DNA of 64,000 nt from Plenodomus lindquistii (GCA_025504975.1 JANUWI010000009.1:1426001-1490000); one strand, 5' to 3'; counted from the first letter of the stretch, positions 30,801 through 43,477 are shown. Program-made: numbers and translations. Notes: generated from the letters alone by a model not told the origin.

Positions 30801-31925
30801 ATGTCAGGACAACATCCAGATGTTCAGAATGAGGAAGAGGACCTCGTTATGGGCGTCCCGCTGTGGGATTGGGTATTCAATGCAGGATCTTTCTGGAGTC
30901 AAGCACGACGTTTTGAAACTCGCACGAGAGTCCAGAAACATGGTTCGGACTGCACTATGTGTGTTTCTGCATCCCAAAAGCATAAGTTAACGATTTCATG
31001 TGCTGTTTCTCTCGAAATCAGAATTTCAGCCAGCAATAGGTGCGGTTGTTGTCCGCGTTCTTGACTCCTTGAATATCTGAACAATATCCACCATGTTCAG
31101 AAAAAGAATCTAAACTCCGTGATGGGCGACCCGCTGTGGGATGGGTAAATAAATGCAGAGGCTCTCCTAGAGTTAGAGACGGTGTCCTGAGCAATTGTCT
31201 AAGAGTTTAGAAAAGAAACACGGAGGACATCATGTGTTTCTCTGTCTCGAAAGTCTATGTTCACGCATTCATGTGTGTGTGTCTGTCTTGAAATCAGCCC
31301 TGTAGCCAGCCATGTGTGCTTGCCGTTGGTACCCTCATCTCCTTAAATGCCCAAATACCGCCGCCTATGTCCAACAAGAGAAAGAAGAATTAGTCACGAG
31401 CGTCATGTCCCGCTGTGGATACAGTGGGATGGGTATTCAGTGCTGAGCTTTCCCTAGTGTCCAGGACGATGTCTTGAGCACAGGCCGGAAAGTCCAGAAA
31501 CATCGTTCAGATTTCAGTATGTGTGTTTTTGCTTCTCGAAAATTCGACTTCACGACTTTATGTGTGTGTTTTTTTCAAAACCAACCTTTCAATTAGCAAT
31601 GTGTGAGTTTGTTGCCCACTCTTGTCTCTTTCAATGGCTGCACACCGCCGCCCATGTCCAAAATACACATCGAGGACATCCATGGAGTCCGGCCGTAGCA
31701 TGTGTATTTAAACCTATAGATCTCTCTGGAACAGAGCACGACGTCTTGAGCGCTCGCTTGAGGGTCAAGAAAGAACGGGAAGACCATCGCATATGTATTT
31801 TCCTGGGTCTCGAAAAATCAACTCCCCGACATCATGTGTGGTGTCTGTCTTTGAAGTTCAAAAGCTTGGTTACATGCCTTCGAGGTTGTGTCTGCGGGTT
31901 GCGGTGTCTGACGATCTTGAGGCGT
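30781..31925. repeat. Four imperfect tandem copies of a unit of about 285 bp
   Basis: Copies begin near 30781, 31061, 31337 and 31616. Landmarks recur in order: CTCCTTGAATGTC, CCATGTTCAG or GCCCATGTCC, GGCGTCCCGCTGTGGGATG, GGTATTCAATGCAG, a TCTCCTGGAGTC-like run, ACGACGTCTTGAGC, AGAGTCCAGAAACATGG, then two or three ATGTGTG monomers. In copies 2 to 4 the TATA-like element is weak (TAAATAAA 31146, TATTTAA 31705). It is an amplified version of the modules to the left, with a different insert between the TATA region and the monomers. Confidence 0.75.
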
Positions 31926-34900
31926 TAAGATGCGAACAGCAGACCGAAGGGTGAAGATGTATAAGACGAATCAGCGATAAAACAAAAATCTCAAAATGGA
32001 GTTCGGACATGATTATGTGAAGACTGGAGCTGGAGCTGGGGGTAAATAAAGCCCATTCCCAAAAAAAAGCAGGAGGAATGTGTGTGTGCTTTCGTACCAA
32101 AAGAACTGTCCTTCAATCACATGTGCGTGTCTGCTGCGCCTGAACCTGCACGAGATACAACGACGTAAGAAGCATCAAATTCAGTCCGAAAGCAGCGCAT
32201 GGATCCAACTCGGGAGCCGATGCCAACGACATGCCCACTTTTCGAGATCCAAGATTTCTAAATCTACACACCATCTATGCCATGGTTCCTATGGCTACTT
32301 TCCACGCCCTGTAGAAACCTTCCTAATGCGATAATATCAAGATCAGATGTCGCATAGGATGAAGCAGAATTACAAGCTGTCATCTGCAAATTTAGAAAGT
32401 CTGAAGTTTTCATGTCAAACAAGCGATGATTATGATGATAATGACCTTCGGTGAGAGCGAGAGCAGAGTATCTCACGAGGTCTTCAATGAGAACAGACAA
32501 CTGTTATGTTCGAAACAATCACATCGATTTCCTATGGAAGTAGCCGGGCCGGAGGAGCATATAAAACCCGGGTTCTTCTTTGTTCTGCGGACAATCCTTC
32601 TAATTACACAGCTGCAGTGCCTTGGACTCCAAAAGAACGAACCACTTCATCCATGTCTGCGCCTGCATCCAGAAAAACTTGACAGGCATAGCATGTTCGT
32701 GTGTCTGGCTGGAAGTGGTCAGCGCATGCTCGTACGTTGAAAAAAACGCTCTGTCAACTTCGATGTTCTTGGGCCTCCTTGAGATCAACGGCGAAAATAT
32801 GGATGTCTGCGTCCTGTGCCGCGAGTCCTGAATCATTAAAGGTAGAGGCCGTCGGCTTGTGTCTGCGCCGTGATCTGAAATCAGAAAGGGCTCTTTGATG
32901 GGATGAGTACCAACGCTTCTCCTGACCACACTATCAAGCTCCGCGCTCTTCCAAAAGACTCATGAAGGTGAAGGATGTGCGCGCTTTGCTCTCCGAGGTA
33001 TAAAATAACTAATGAAGTGGCTTCTTCCTCACACCTGCAACATAATGCTCGAAATTTGAATATCTCGAAAAGGAGCTGACACAAAACCATTTGTAGGAGT
33101 GCGTGCTCCTTTCGAATAAGACTCGGAAGGATTACTTGAGTTCGCGCTCTCGCTTCTGCCTTACTCAATACGTTGAGATCTACGGATACGGAAGTAAAAC
33201 GGAGACCGTTACATGTGTCTTCTGACCCCGCCCCGTGACCAGGGTATAAATATACCTATCACTTCTGCTTTCTCGCTATTGCATCAATCCGTTAGAAGTC
33301 AAAAACATTCCCAAAAGCTTGGTGCAGGCCATCGATGTCTGCGTTGAGTTCAAGTTGATGACAGATTCCTGGGATGGATTGTGCGTTCGTGGGCTTCGCC
33401 TTTATTCCAAGCGATGAAATCATTGCGGATGAAAAAGAAAATTCAGGATGTCTGGCTGCCCTTGATATGGCATCTCAAAGTTGCAAGCAGAGTCTTCTAT
33501 TTGACCTCTGTCTCAGGAAAATCCATTTACACACCCCAGCCGAAGCATCGACCAAGTCATCAATGTCCAGCTCGTCATCCGGCACTAAGCGACTATATAA
33601 ACCTCTGACAACAGCCCTCTGTTGTTGCTTAGCAACACTGTTGAGGCCTTACCTTCTTGACTTGAGAACCAGCATCTTCGATGACTTCTCCTGGGTTTCG
33701 AGAAAACGCAAAAGCATATCGTCATGAGATCTCCGCTTCTCTGCTTGGTTATGGTTTTTTCCAGCGCATGGCAGGCAGGAGCCGAAATCAATCGATTTAT
33801 AAGCCATTTTTCGTGCTAAATCGAAAACTACGCCTTTTTCAATCATGGTATGAGGACTTGGAGTCTGCGTATGACGGTCGGATGTTGGGCATTGTGTGTG
33901 GCTCTAGATCAATCGCGTGGGCGGTGGTCAATACCATAAGCTTGCACTCATGCTCCAAAGATGTCACACCGATCACAGTTCTCTTGACAAAGAACAAGAG
34001 GAATACGATGGTGGAGTGTGCTCAAAAGCCTCATTACTGCTGTCCATAGCTCTTTGGTGCCGTGGAGAAGACGCAGAATTGATGACCCACGAAAGTGTAC
34101 GTGAGCGGGGAAAACTATAAAGGACCGCTCTTCCCTTTCATGCTCCTAGCGCACACATTGTCTCGCCTCAGCAACCCGAAAACGCAAATGAGGTCATTGA
34201 TGTGTGCCTCTGGTTACTATAGTCACAATTACCCAACATGGATGTGCCCCCGGCTTCTCTTTCCTTGCCGAAACATGGCTCTTCGGCGCGATGTAATACA
34301 ACAGTCAAATCCGAAGAAGCTCCTGGACATGGACCAAGGAGGAGCGGAACTTGCAATGGCGTGAGGACTCTGAAGATTACTTTCCCTGGAAGTCTTTTCT
34401 CCAAGCAAAACATCGGTTCTCTTCGACCGAATACAAGAACCAAACAACGTTCTTTAGTATCTTGCTGGTTCTTAAAGAATTTGGATTTCGTCTCGTCGAT
34501 ATGTGTCAGAACCTCGGATCACAGCAGTACTGGCAAGCCTAACATGTCCAGCGACTCCGTGCTTTGGCTCTCCCGAAGAATGGAAAGCACCTTCGCATGT
34601 CTGGCCCCGTTGCAATGCTCGAGCATATATATCCTACATCTCGTTCACCTCTCCTCTCTTCATCATCAGCACACAGTGTGCGTGTGCGCAAAAAAATGTG
34701 ATTGGGGACATATTGATGTCTGAGTGTCCGATCGAAATCAGTCATGAAGGTTGTCATGTTCCCTGAGGTGCTACAGCCTAGGAAAATGCAGATGTCCATC
34801 CTTCAAACGTCAGAAGCTCGTGGGATAAATATGGTTCGCTGAAACCTTGGTCATCTGCAGTCTGCGTGTCTTCTTCTTGCTACTTCACAGACAGAAGATC

Positions 34901-37900
34901 CGTGCTCTTTAGTCTAGATGGGGACTTAATGAATACGAGCTCCGCCGTACCCATACTTGAACTCTGAAGGTCGCAATCGATTCTATATATTAGGACGTAA
35001 TACCATCTACGCCTGCTTCCGTGGCTCCATTACGATGGCAAATCAATATCATGTGCGTCCTCTCCCTGCACGTCATCACCTCGCACATACGCCAACATGA
35101 AATCGTGTATGCATGTGCCGATAATATGCGCATTCTTGCATTTGGGGTACTATATTTATCGGCTGTGCATTCAGATTCCTCTCTTACCTACTCTTTATGC
35201 GATTATCATTGCGCTTCTTTCAAAAGCATAATTGATGCACTCGATGTGCGCTGTGTTCTCAAGGTAAAACCCTCAAAGCTGAGGTCTGGTTCTGTCCTCT
35301 TGTCCTTCTAAAGTCAACCTCGTGCGCATATCAAGCTCCGTGCTAAGTCCTCTTCTCAAGCCCCTCACGCTGTCGGCTTCAAAAGCCAAGGTCCAATGCT
35401 GATGTTCGTGCTCCGCTTTGGAAAGCGCCGGCGAAGAGAAAGATGTTCTTTCCGTATGTGGAGAGACTCTACCTTCCTATCTTCTTGAAAGCTTCGGAAA
35501 TAACACGCATGGTGGTCCCTTGTGTACAAAGATGATAACAGTTGCTGTGTCGAAAGGAGAGATGTCATACTTTAATGAGTCGTCTGGAAACCACCTCTAA
35601 GTCAATTCCACACGGAGACCAAATATACATGTATGAGTCTTGTTCGTCTCAGAATGCCATGTAAATACCGTACGCGAGCTCGCACCCTCATTAACAGAAA
35701 TACAATATAACTTGCCGTCTTCGGTAAAAACAATGCAGCAAGTGGCATGTCTGCGCCCTGTCTCCAAATATGACACACATTGATCGCGTGTATTCTGCGG
35801 AAACCCTGCGTGCCTTGCTCAAAACTACTTAGACTTGGTTGCGTGCTACTCTCCCTTGTCAACGTTAAATTTATGATCTGTCGTCAGTCCTGAGTCTATA
35901 TAAAGCTTGCATATCAATACAGCTCCTCCCCTGCACTCTACTTGTGGTTGACGCCTCGAAAAGCAACGGCAAAAAAGAAGATGTCTGCGTCGGCTTCTGA
36001 AGCATCATTCAAGATGAAACGTGCGTGGTGGAGATCTTGTACGTTATGTGTGTCCAGTGTCCTATATCTAAAAGATCCGGTTCGCAAGCTCGTGCGAAAC
36101 CCTCGAAAGCGTTCAATGTGTGCTTGTTGCTTAATCTTTAGTATCCTACTAAACGAAGTATATAAACTTATACACTTACCTCTCCTTGCTGCCTCATACT
36201 AAAGTCTGTTGTAATTCTAAATCCGGAAGACAGAAACGAGATGTGTGCTCTGCTTTGAAACAGCTTCGCAATAAAAACATATGTCGTGGAACGATCTGCG
36301 CGGTCTCTGCATTCTTCACTAAAAGAGCTAATCGAGTACTCTAATGTCGTTCTTTCTCCGACACCCGACTTCCTTACAATTCACGATACGTTTTGGGTAC
36401 AAATGCTTGACACATGTCTACGATTCCAGATTCGGCCTTCGCACAACTTAGGTAGTTTATATTTCAACCCTACACACTTACGCTACAGTGTACCCTTATT
36501 TAGCTCCTCGCGCAAAAGTCTGTCTGTATTGAATAATTATCAAACGCCTACCTATGTCTCCTCTGTCTCGTAAAAGCGCATCGCAAACTTACATGCGCCG
36601 TGGAAAAGTCCGCGCGTTTTTGTGTCCTACACCCAAGACTTTGAGAAACTACTACGATATCCCTTCATTCCTTACGCTTTTCAGCCCTGTTTATTGCAGA
36701 AGCGAAGACGTGGATATGTAACGCATACATCTACATCTCTACGCTTTCGCACGGCAGTTACGGACTCACGAAAGGTAGGTACTGTACGTATATAAACCCT
36801 CCTAAGCGCCTACTATACTACACCTCTCATCAGCAGAGCATCTTGGGATGTTCTAAAACTGACGTGGAACAGCTTATGCCTGCCTTGTGCCGCTAAAATC
36901 TTTTCGTAAACGACCTATGTGCTGCGCTGTGTCTGTACGCGAATGCTTCTTCTTCTCTAGAAATTTCGACCTGACATTTCTATGTTTAGCGTCTCTCTGG
37001 CCTCTACATCTTCTAGTGATTTATGCTAGTGTTAAATACTCTTTACGGCCCACATGCATGTCCTCCGCAGCTCTTCTTCCGCTCTTTTACTAATGCAGTG
37101 TAAATCAAGTATACATACCCCTTATGTACTATACTCATCTCTCCCTCCGTCCCTTAGTCCAGACCCTTAATTCAACCTAAATTGAGCTTGAAACGCTAGA
37201 ATGTCTGTGTTTTCTGTTGAAATCCTTTTACGAGAGCTGAATGTGCGGTGTGAATTCTGCGATCCTATCCCCTATTCTACTTCTCAAACTATTCGAGGCA
37301 GCTAACTCATCTTCTTTTCCTCCTGCTTGTAAGACCACTCCTCTTTATTCTATTTTAAAAACACTATGATAGCGCACATGTCTAATATCCTGCCTGTATC
37401 CTTGGTAAAGTCAAGTACCTAGGGTATAAAATCCCCGTACACACTCTTCTAATCCTCTAGCTTCTCCCACCCCAGTTATTATTTACTTGAAAAGAAGGAA
37501 ACGAGGGATGTCTGACCTCCGCTGTTGAAATTAACTTGCCACAGTTACATGTGCTGTGTCCTATGTCCTGCGTCTATACACACCTTTTCATTTGTACCTT
37601 CCAAAAGTTCCTACATAATGTCCCTATGTGAGACGGCCTTGCTGACCAACCTGTTTCCATCCGCGAACGCATGGCATTCTTATGTATACCCCCTCCCTAA
37701 TTTCGCACAACAGTCACCTAAGGCGGGGTATACCTACCCCTGCCCCATCCCCTATGCCCTACAAAAGCCCAACTTCATTCTAAAAATCATGTCCAGACGA
37801 ATTCATGTCTGTGTTCTACTATCAAGAGCCCTTGCAGATGTTAGATGTCCTGTGCTTTTCCGTGTTCGTACATACCTCCCAAATCCTACTTTCCAAAAGT

Positions 37901-38740
37901 TCCTAACGGACATCCACATGTCTGACATTTGCCCAATTTTCCCCGTCCTAAAGCCTTGCTATATCTAAAGACCTACAACGCTGCTCACCCAACCACCTGC
38001 CACCCCCCTCCCTCTCCCCGAAACTCCACCTCAAGCTGATATATAACACCCCTCATCCTACCAATCCCTCCCCTCCTACACTCTACCTTCCTAAACACAA
38101 TCTAAAGACTAAGCATGTGCATGTTTCTGCCGTCTAAAACTCTCCTACGCCATGAATATGTGCGTGTTCCGCCGTCTAAGATCCCTCCAAGCGACGTTCA
38201 TGCGCTGGGCTGTACTAAGTATACCCCCATCACAGCCCCGCCGTCGTACTTGCACTAAAGATTCGATTAAGATATATCATGTGTGCCTTTGTCCTCCTTG
38301 TTTATGCTAGCCCTTTGCTACTGCAAAGGCTGTGATGATGGACGCGTCTGCATAGTCTTTTACCCTCTACACTTTTTCTGGATTGAGTTTATAAACTCCC
38401 ACACCTACGCACCTCTTTGTTCCTCTACCTCTTTCCGCAACCAAGCCCGTCACGAAGGAAAAAAAAAAGATCAAAAGTTTACATCTCTGACATCATGTGT
38501 GTGTTTCTGTCGAAAAGGCGTTCAAAGGATCACATGTATCGTGTTTGTGTCGTGTAGTGTCTGAAGCCGCTGACTTGTTCCATGTCTCTTCGTAACCTTC
38601 AGGTTTTTCAAATCGAGATGCTTCAACTCAAAATACACGTCAGTTACCACATACATCTCGAAGGCATTATTGTGACATGACCAGCCAACGTGAATGCGCT
38701 GGAGACACGGTGAGTGGACGTAGACATGTATATAGTATTC
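31926..38740. repeat. Diverged continuation of the TATA/ATGTGTG array
   Basis: TATA-like boxes recur about every 150-400 bp: 32560, 32999, 33245, 33594, 33797, 34116, 34626, 35149, 35897, 36159, 36458, 36789, 37425, 38039, 38388 and 38729. Most are followed by a pyrimidine-rich tract and ATGTGTG/ATGTCTG monomers with a TCGAAA or TCTAAAA core, e.g. the near-tandem pair at 38115 and 38159 and the pair at 38494 and 38533. Similarity falls off rightward, and the plus strand becomes strikingly pyrimidine-rich from about 36.3 to 38.4 kb. No open frame beyond about 160 codons shows a family. I annotate no conventional gene. Confidence 0.6.
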
Positions 38741-39077
38741 GTATCATTCATCACACTACTCCACTCTGCTGTAGAATTCACAAAAAAATGACTGTCCTAA
38801 AATGCAGTGGAGTTGTCCATGCCAGGCTTCGATCAAAATTCCTCTTCCATTTCGCCCAGATCTTCTGATCGAGCTTGGATATCGTAGCATTGCCATTGCC
38901 TTCGCCGACTAAACGCCAATATTTGACATCGCATGTCTTCGCATGTCGTAGGAGCTGCCTTTGAGCTACTAGCTCAGCGAGTGATCGACCCAACCGTGTT
39001 GCAGTGAGCGTTATTGCAAGTAGTTGAACTCCGTTTTTGCGCCTTGAATCTCCGTTCCATGCAAATGTTGTTGATGT
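38741..39077. other. Intergenic between the repeat array and the AP-1 gene
   Basis: A short stretch downstream of the AP-1 stop codon, probably its 3' UTR. A minus-strand frame at 38778-38993 has no recognised features. Confidence 0.4.
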
Positions 39078-41062
39078 TTATGCTGTCTGCGCGTTCTCCT
39101 TGGGTAGACGCTTGAGCGCAGCCTCGACATCCTTGTGATCAACCACGACCCCGCTCTCTGAACAGCGCGCCTTGGCACGGAGCTCAGAGCAGAGATTGTC
39201 AATGTCAATGGTGCCGTCCTTGAAGTCTGGACGACTGGAAAGTTTGTCCCTGGGAGGTGTTAACAGATTAATCGTGAAAGAGTTTCGGAGCGGCACGAAC
39301 CAGATCTTGTGGCAGTTGAGCATCGAGTTGACGTCTTCTCCTGGCACCACCTCATCGTCGCCGTCCTGAAGTTTCTCAATCTCTTCAAGCGGATTTGACT
39401 TCTGGACCGCTGGTGTATCGCCAAAGTGGAATGGACTACCGTAATCTGCGTTGAGGAACGCATCGTTGAAGAAGCCTCCAGTAAAGTCACCGTCTCCCAC
39501 AATCGCATTTTGCGTGTCGCGGTACTCTCCGAACAGTGTCGGATCGAATTGGCCGCCATTCTGATTGGCAAAGTAGTCGATTGAGTTGACAACTGGTGTG
39601 GGCGACTTGGTGATAGCGGGTAAGACTGTGGGAGAATTCTTGTCGTCAGATAGGGACATGGCACGTGGCACAGGATTGCGAGCGTTTCCACAGGCCATAT
39701 TGAGCTTTTCGCAGAAAGAGACCTCACCTTCTCTGTTGCCATGGCAGACATATCCATCTCCGGTCGAGTCCGCCTGCTGGTTGGGTGATGTGTGACTCGG
39801 CTCGGGTGAGGTCCCGCATGAAGAGTCTTGATTGGTAGGCGATGTGGATGAAACTGATGGCGAGCCAGAATGGGTCGAGGAGCCGCTGTTGAACTGGAAA
39901 ACACGCGACTGTGAATGCGTAGAGCTGTCCGTCCTGCTGCGTGCAGGGGTAGCGCTAGGGGCCGCGGGCTTGTTGAGTCCCCAGAATTCATTCATACTGC
40001 TGGAGCGTTGTGCACCATTGGTCGTCTGGCCAGCGGTTGCGGTACGAGGCGAGTTGGTGGTGGACACGTTGGTGTTAGCGGGGCTAATGGCACCTCCTGT
40101 GCTGTTTTGGCGGCCAGACACACTGGATGCGACTGATGCGTTCTTCGCCTTTGAAAGCGGGCCGTTGTCCAGTAATTGAGCGCCTGGAAGACCGCCAAAT
40201 CGTGGAAAGTCGAAGGAGAAATTGTTGTTCTTGTTGTGGGAGCTGCTGCTGCTCGTATTATTGTTCAGTAGCGAGCTGAACCCCGAGGCAAGCGGTGGTG
40301 TGCGGGCGAGGCCAGTGCTATTCAGGGACAGGCGTTTTCGATATTCGCGGAGTTCCATCTGCAGCCGCTGAACTTGAGCCCGCAGCAGACCGTTCTCGTG
40401 ATTGGTAGCGTCGGAGGCTTTCTCTAGCTCGTTGACCTTGGTCTCGAGGTCTTTCAGATGCTTCTCCTTTCGCTCTCGGAACGCTCGTTGGGCCGCCCTG
40501 TTCTGCGCTTTGCGTTTCTGAAGGGGAATTAGCATTTGGCGTTAAGAGCCTTTTGAGATGCACCTACCGTTGTCGGTTCTGATGTTAGTGGCTTGCGACC
40601 AGGCTTCTTTGCTTGCTTGTCTTCACCCTCGCGACGCTTACCGCCGCCGTCCTCACCGTCCTCGTCATCATCGTCTGGACTTTTGCGCTTATCGTTCGAG
40701 TCGCCAGGCGTATCGCCAGGCAGCGCACCGATCATGAGGTCGCTATTGTCAGCTCCATCGAAGTCAAAGCTGTTGTCACCGTCGAGGTAGTCGACAAACG
40801 GACTCTCGTCGATGCTGCCGTTGCTAAAGGCATTGGCGGGGGTGGTTTGTTGTGGAGAGGTGAAGTAAGCGGGGTCGAGAGTGTCGACTGGAAACTGGAA
40901 TTGCGATGCGCCCTGGGGCTGTTTGGTGCTATCGAGGCCTGTCGCAAAGATGTCGTTGGGGTTCTGGTTGTTCGAGGCAAGCGCGGCTAGCAGCAAATCC
41001 TGTTGCGTCGAGTCGAGGTAGAATGGCGGCCCATTCTGGAAGTCGTTGGCGGTGCCTGCCAT
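39078..41062 (-). CDS. AP1: AP-1-like bZIP transcription factor (Yap1/Pap1 family)
   Basis: A redox-sensing bZIP activator of oxidative-stress genes, kept in the cytosol by Crm1 export until cysteine oxidation. Three exons are 41062..40568, 40517..39301 and 39249..39078 (627 aa), with introns of 50 and 51 bp. The second intron restores KIWDKLSSRPDF. The basic region KRKAQNRAAQRAFRERK is followed by a leucine zipper (LETKVNELEKA...LLRAQVQRLQMEL). The N-terminus is acidic with a Lys/Arg NLS before the basic region. The n-CRD is CEKLNMACGNARNP. The c-CRD comprises NCHKIW and NLCSELRAKARCSESG, ending in VDHKDVEAALKRLP. The Ser/Asn-rich middle is typical of the PAP1 domain. Confidence is high. Confidence 0.95.
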
Positions 41063-42506
41063 TGTAGATGTGGATGCGGAGGGCAGGCGTGATGTCGAGA
41101 AGGTACGATGGAGGAGTAAAGGTGTTGCAGAGCGAGGTAGGCCGGGGTACAGGGCGGATGCGGGGAGCTTGCAGGGCTCGTTGTCCGTCTGGTATCTGGT
41201 ACTCTACACCTACTGTAGTCGTGACGGCCCTTATCGCCGCCTGAAGATCACCACGTTTTGTGGAGTGGTCAGGTAGCGCGTGTGTTGCGCTTGGCCTGTG
41301 TCGGTATGGATGACGCACTTGTGCGCAGGGCCGACGAGTGCGAAGGCTCGCAGAGCGGGTCTCGGCGGAGAGGAGCCCAGGTCGGAGGAAGCTGGGGGAA
41401 TGTCGATGGACAGGTGGGATTGCTCTGGAGTACAGGAGGTGTACTCTACAATGAATGCTCACAGGATGACGGCAGTGTGGGCAAGGGATCTGACGGTGGT
41501 GTGATGTACGTGGAGATTTGCAGTGGAGAGGTAAAGGGATAGTCGTTCCGCAACAGAGCGCCCAGCAATTGGTGCGGCGACCGGCCGGCGAATTCCCAAC
41601 TGGCGAGGCTTGACAAAAAGCGGTGGACGAGAGGAACGGGCTTGCAGGGTGCCAAAGGCGTGATAGGCTGCGAGGCAGATGCAGGTCGTCTATGCGAGAG
41701 CAGCATGTCCGCCAAAAGGCCAAAAGGGCGGGGCAGCGGCTTATCAATCAAAGAACGCCATCGAAGCGTTGCCAAGAAGCAGCTTATGGGCCGTCTTCAG
41801 GCCAGAATCAGCGTGGTGCCTGACAAGGCCGGACATGGCGACCACTTTTGCAGGACTGGGGTCATGTGCAGACTGCAGAGTCAGAGAGGGCCGCGTATGA
41901 GTGTGTGTGAATGGACGAGCGGGCCTTTTACCATGCAACTATCCGTGTCAGTGCCAGCCCATGTGGATTGCTTCATGGCCAACTGGTCGAGGATGGAATT
42001 TCTCCTCGCGAAAATGCATGTAAGATTTCGCTATTGCCCTGGTCAAGGGGAGTTTCCTGCCTATCAGTGCATTAGACGTCATGTTCGTTGTCGCCACCGA
42101 ACGATGGTGATGATCGGACGTCCGGGATATGCCATGCGCCGGCCCGATCTGGGGTTTTACTCTCCAACTGGGTTCTGATCGATCTGGAGTCCAAAAAGAG
42201 AGAAGACTACGACGGTACAGTACTTGTACACAGTAGATATGACGTCGCTCCTACACGTGGCAGGGGTGTAAGACGGTGAACTGCATTGGCTTACGGCTTA
42301 CCCCAGGCTCACAGGCCTCGAGGTCGAGGTCGTGGTGAACGATAGGGCTGAGCCAGGGTCCAGTCTAGCGTAGCAGATCTTGGCATGCTTGAGGTCGCGA
42401 CTGCCGCTGCGACATGGCGCTGTGGTCATTGACAACAACAACAACTACAACAACACCAACAACACCACCAACACCAACTACTGCCCTTGTTCCGTTCCAC
42501 GACATC
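41063..42506. other. Divergent upstream region of AP-1 and the SPF30-like gene
   Basis: A 1.4-kb spacer between two divergent start codons. Long open frames here (for example 40929-41747 minus, 41642-42178 plus) overlap each other, lack family features and look accidental. A CAA/CAC triplet run at 42429-42480 directly precedes the SPF30-like ATG and is probably in its 5' UTR. The size suits the long promoter expected of a stress regulator. Confidence 0.5.
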
Positions 42507-43477
42507 ATGGCGGACGACATCAAGCAGACCAAGCTCGCAATCAACCAGAAGAAGCAGGCGATTGCCCAGGAAGAGGCAACACGCGCAGAATGGGTCAAGG
42601 AACTTGCAGAGCTGGACAAGCTATTCGAAGCCACCGGCAACGATGAAATCAAGGCCATGCGCCCAGAGATGCAGGGCTACATCGCGACACAAGACACGAT
42701 CCTCCAAGGCCTGCGGTCTGAACTGGCGACGCTCGAAGCACAGTTACCCCAAGCACCCGAGGCTGACGTGCCCAAATTCGACCCCGCGAAACATCCCCTG
42801 CTCAGAAAGGCCGTGGAGAAGCAGGAGCCAGAGAAGAATGTCGTCTTCAGCACTGGCGACATGTGCGAGGCGCAGTGGACCGATAAATCATGGTACAAGG
42901 CCAAGATTCAGAGCATCCTGGGTTCCGTATCGGCGCCAAAGTACCTGGTGCGCTTCATCGAGTACGACGACCGGTTGACCGTGGACCACACCGCTGTGCG
43001 ACCTCTACCCAGCAAGCGCAAGCGGGAGCCCGAGTCTGCGCCTGCTCCTGCTCCGGCTGCCTCGGTCACCTCGACCCCACACGTCATCTCAGGGCCCGCC
43101 AGCGTCAACCCGAATGCGCAGAGTGCAAAGAATAAAGCCGCCAATGACGACGCAGAGGCGAAGCCCGCAAGCCGCGTCCCCAACAAGGGCATACTCAAGA
43201 AGCGTGCGAGCGCCTGGAACGACTTTCAGGCCAAGGCTAGCAAGAAAGGCATCACCAAGAAGGACTCCATGTTCCGCACCAGCACAGACGCCGGCAGCAG
43301 AGGTAGGCCATCGTCGCGCCCTGAAGAAACATATGCTGACTGATCCTAGTCGGCTTCACAGGCTCTGGAAAGGGCATGACCGAGACTCACAAGCGCCTGC
43401 GCTACGACCACAAGGCCGATGCAGACCACGACGACGAGCGAACAGAGCCTGCTTCTTCATCCCGCAAGCGCTTCTGA
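42507..43477 (+). CDS. Tudor-domain splicing factor, SMNDC1/SPF30-like
   Basis: A homologue of survival-motor-neuron-related splicing factor 30, a U2 snRNP-associated Tudor protein needed for spliceosome assembly. Exon 1 is 42507..43302 and exon 2 is 43350..43477 (307 aa). The 47-bp intron has donor GTAGGC and a CTGATCCTAG end. The N-terminus is a coiled coil (IKQTKLAINQKKQAI...EWVKELAELDKLF). The Tudor domain is at about residues 113-165: GDMCEAQWTDKSWYKAKIQ, then YLVRFIEYDD. Downstream is KRKREPE, a basic motif, then GILKKRASAWNDFQAK and a C-terminal VGFTGSGKGMTETHKRLRYDH, conserved in fungal SPF30 proteins. The upstream frame at 42414 has a poly-Thr leader that is an artefact of the CAA repeats. 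Confidence 0.88.

Noticed and set aside
31521..31928. 135-codon frame across the tandem repeats (MCFCFSKIRL...)
   Set aside because: Runs through repeat units of different kinds, and the frame is not kept in sister copies.
29466..38740. CRISPR-like interpretation of the repeat array
   Set aside because: Repeats are imperfect, spacing is irregular and the genome is eukaryotic; no cas genes.
39260..39991. 243-codon minus-strand frame
   Set aside because: Shadow of the Ser/Thr-rich part of the AP-1 gene in another frame.
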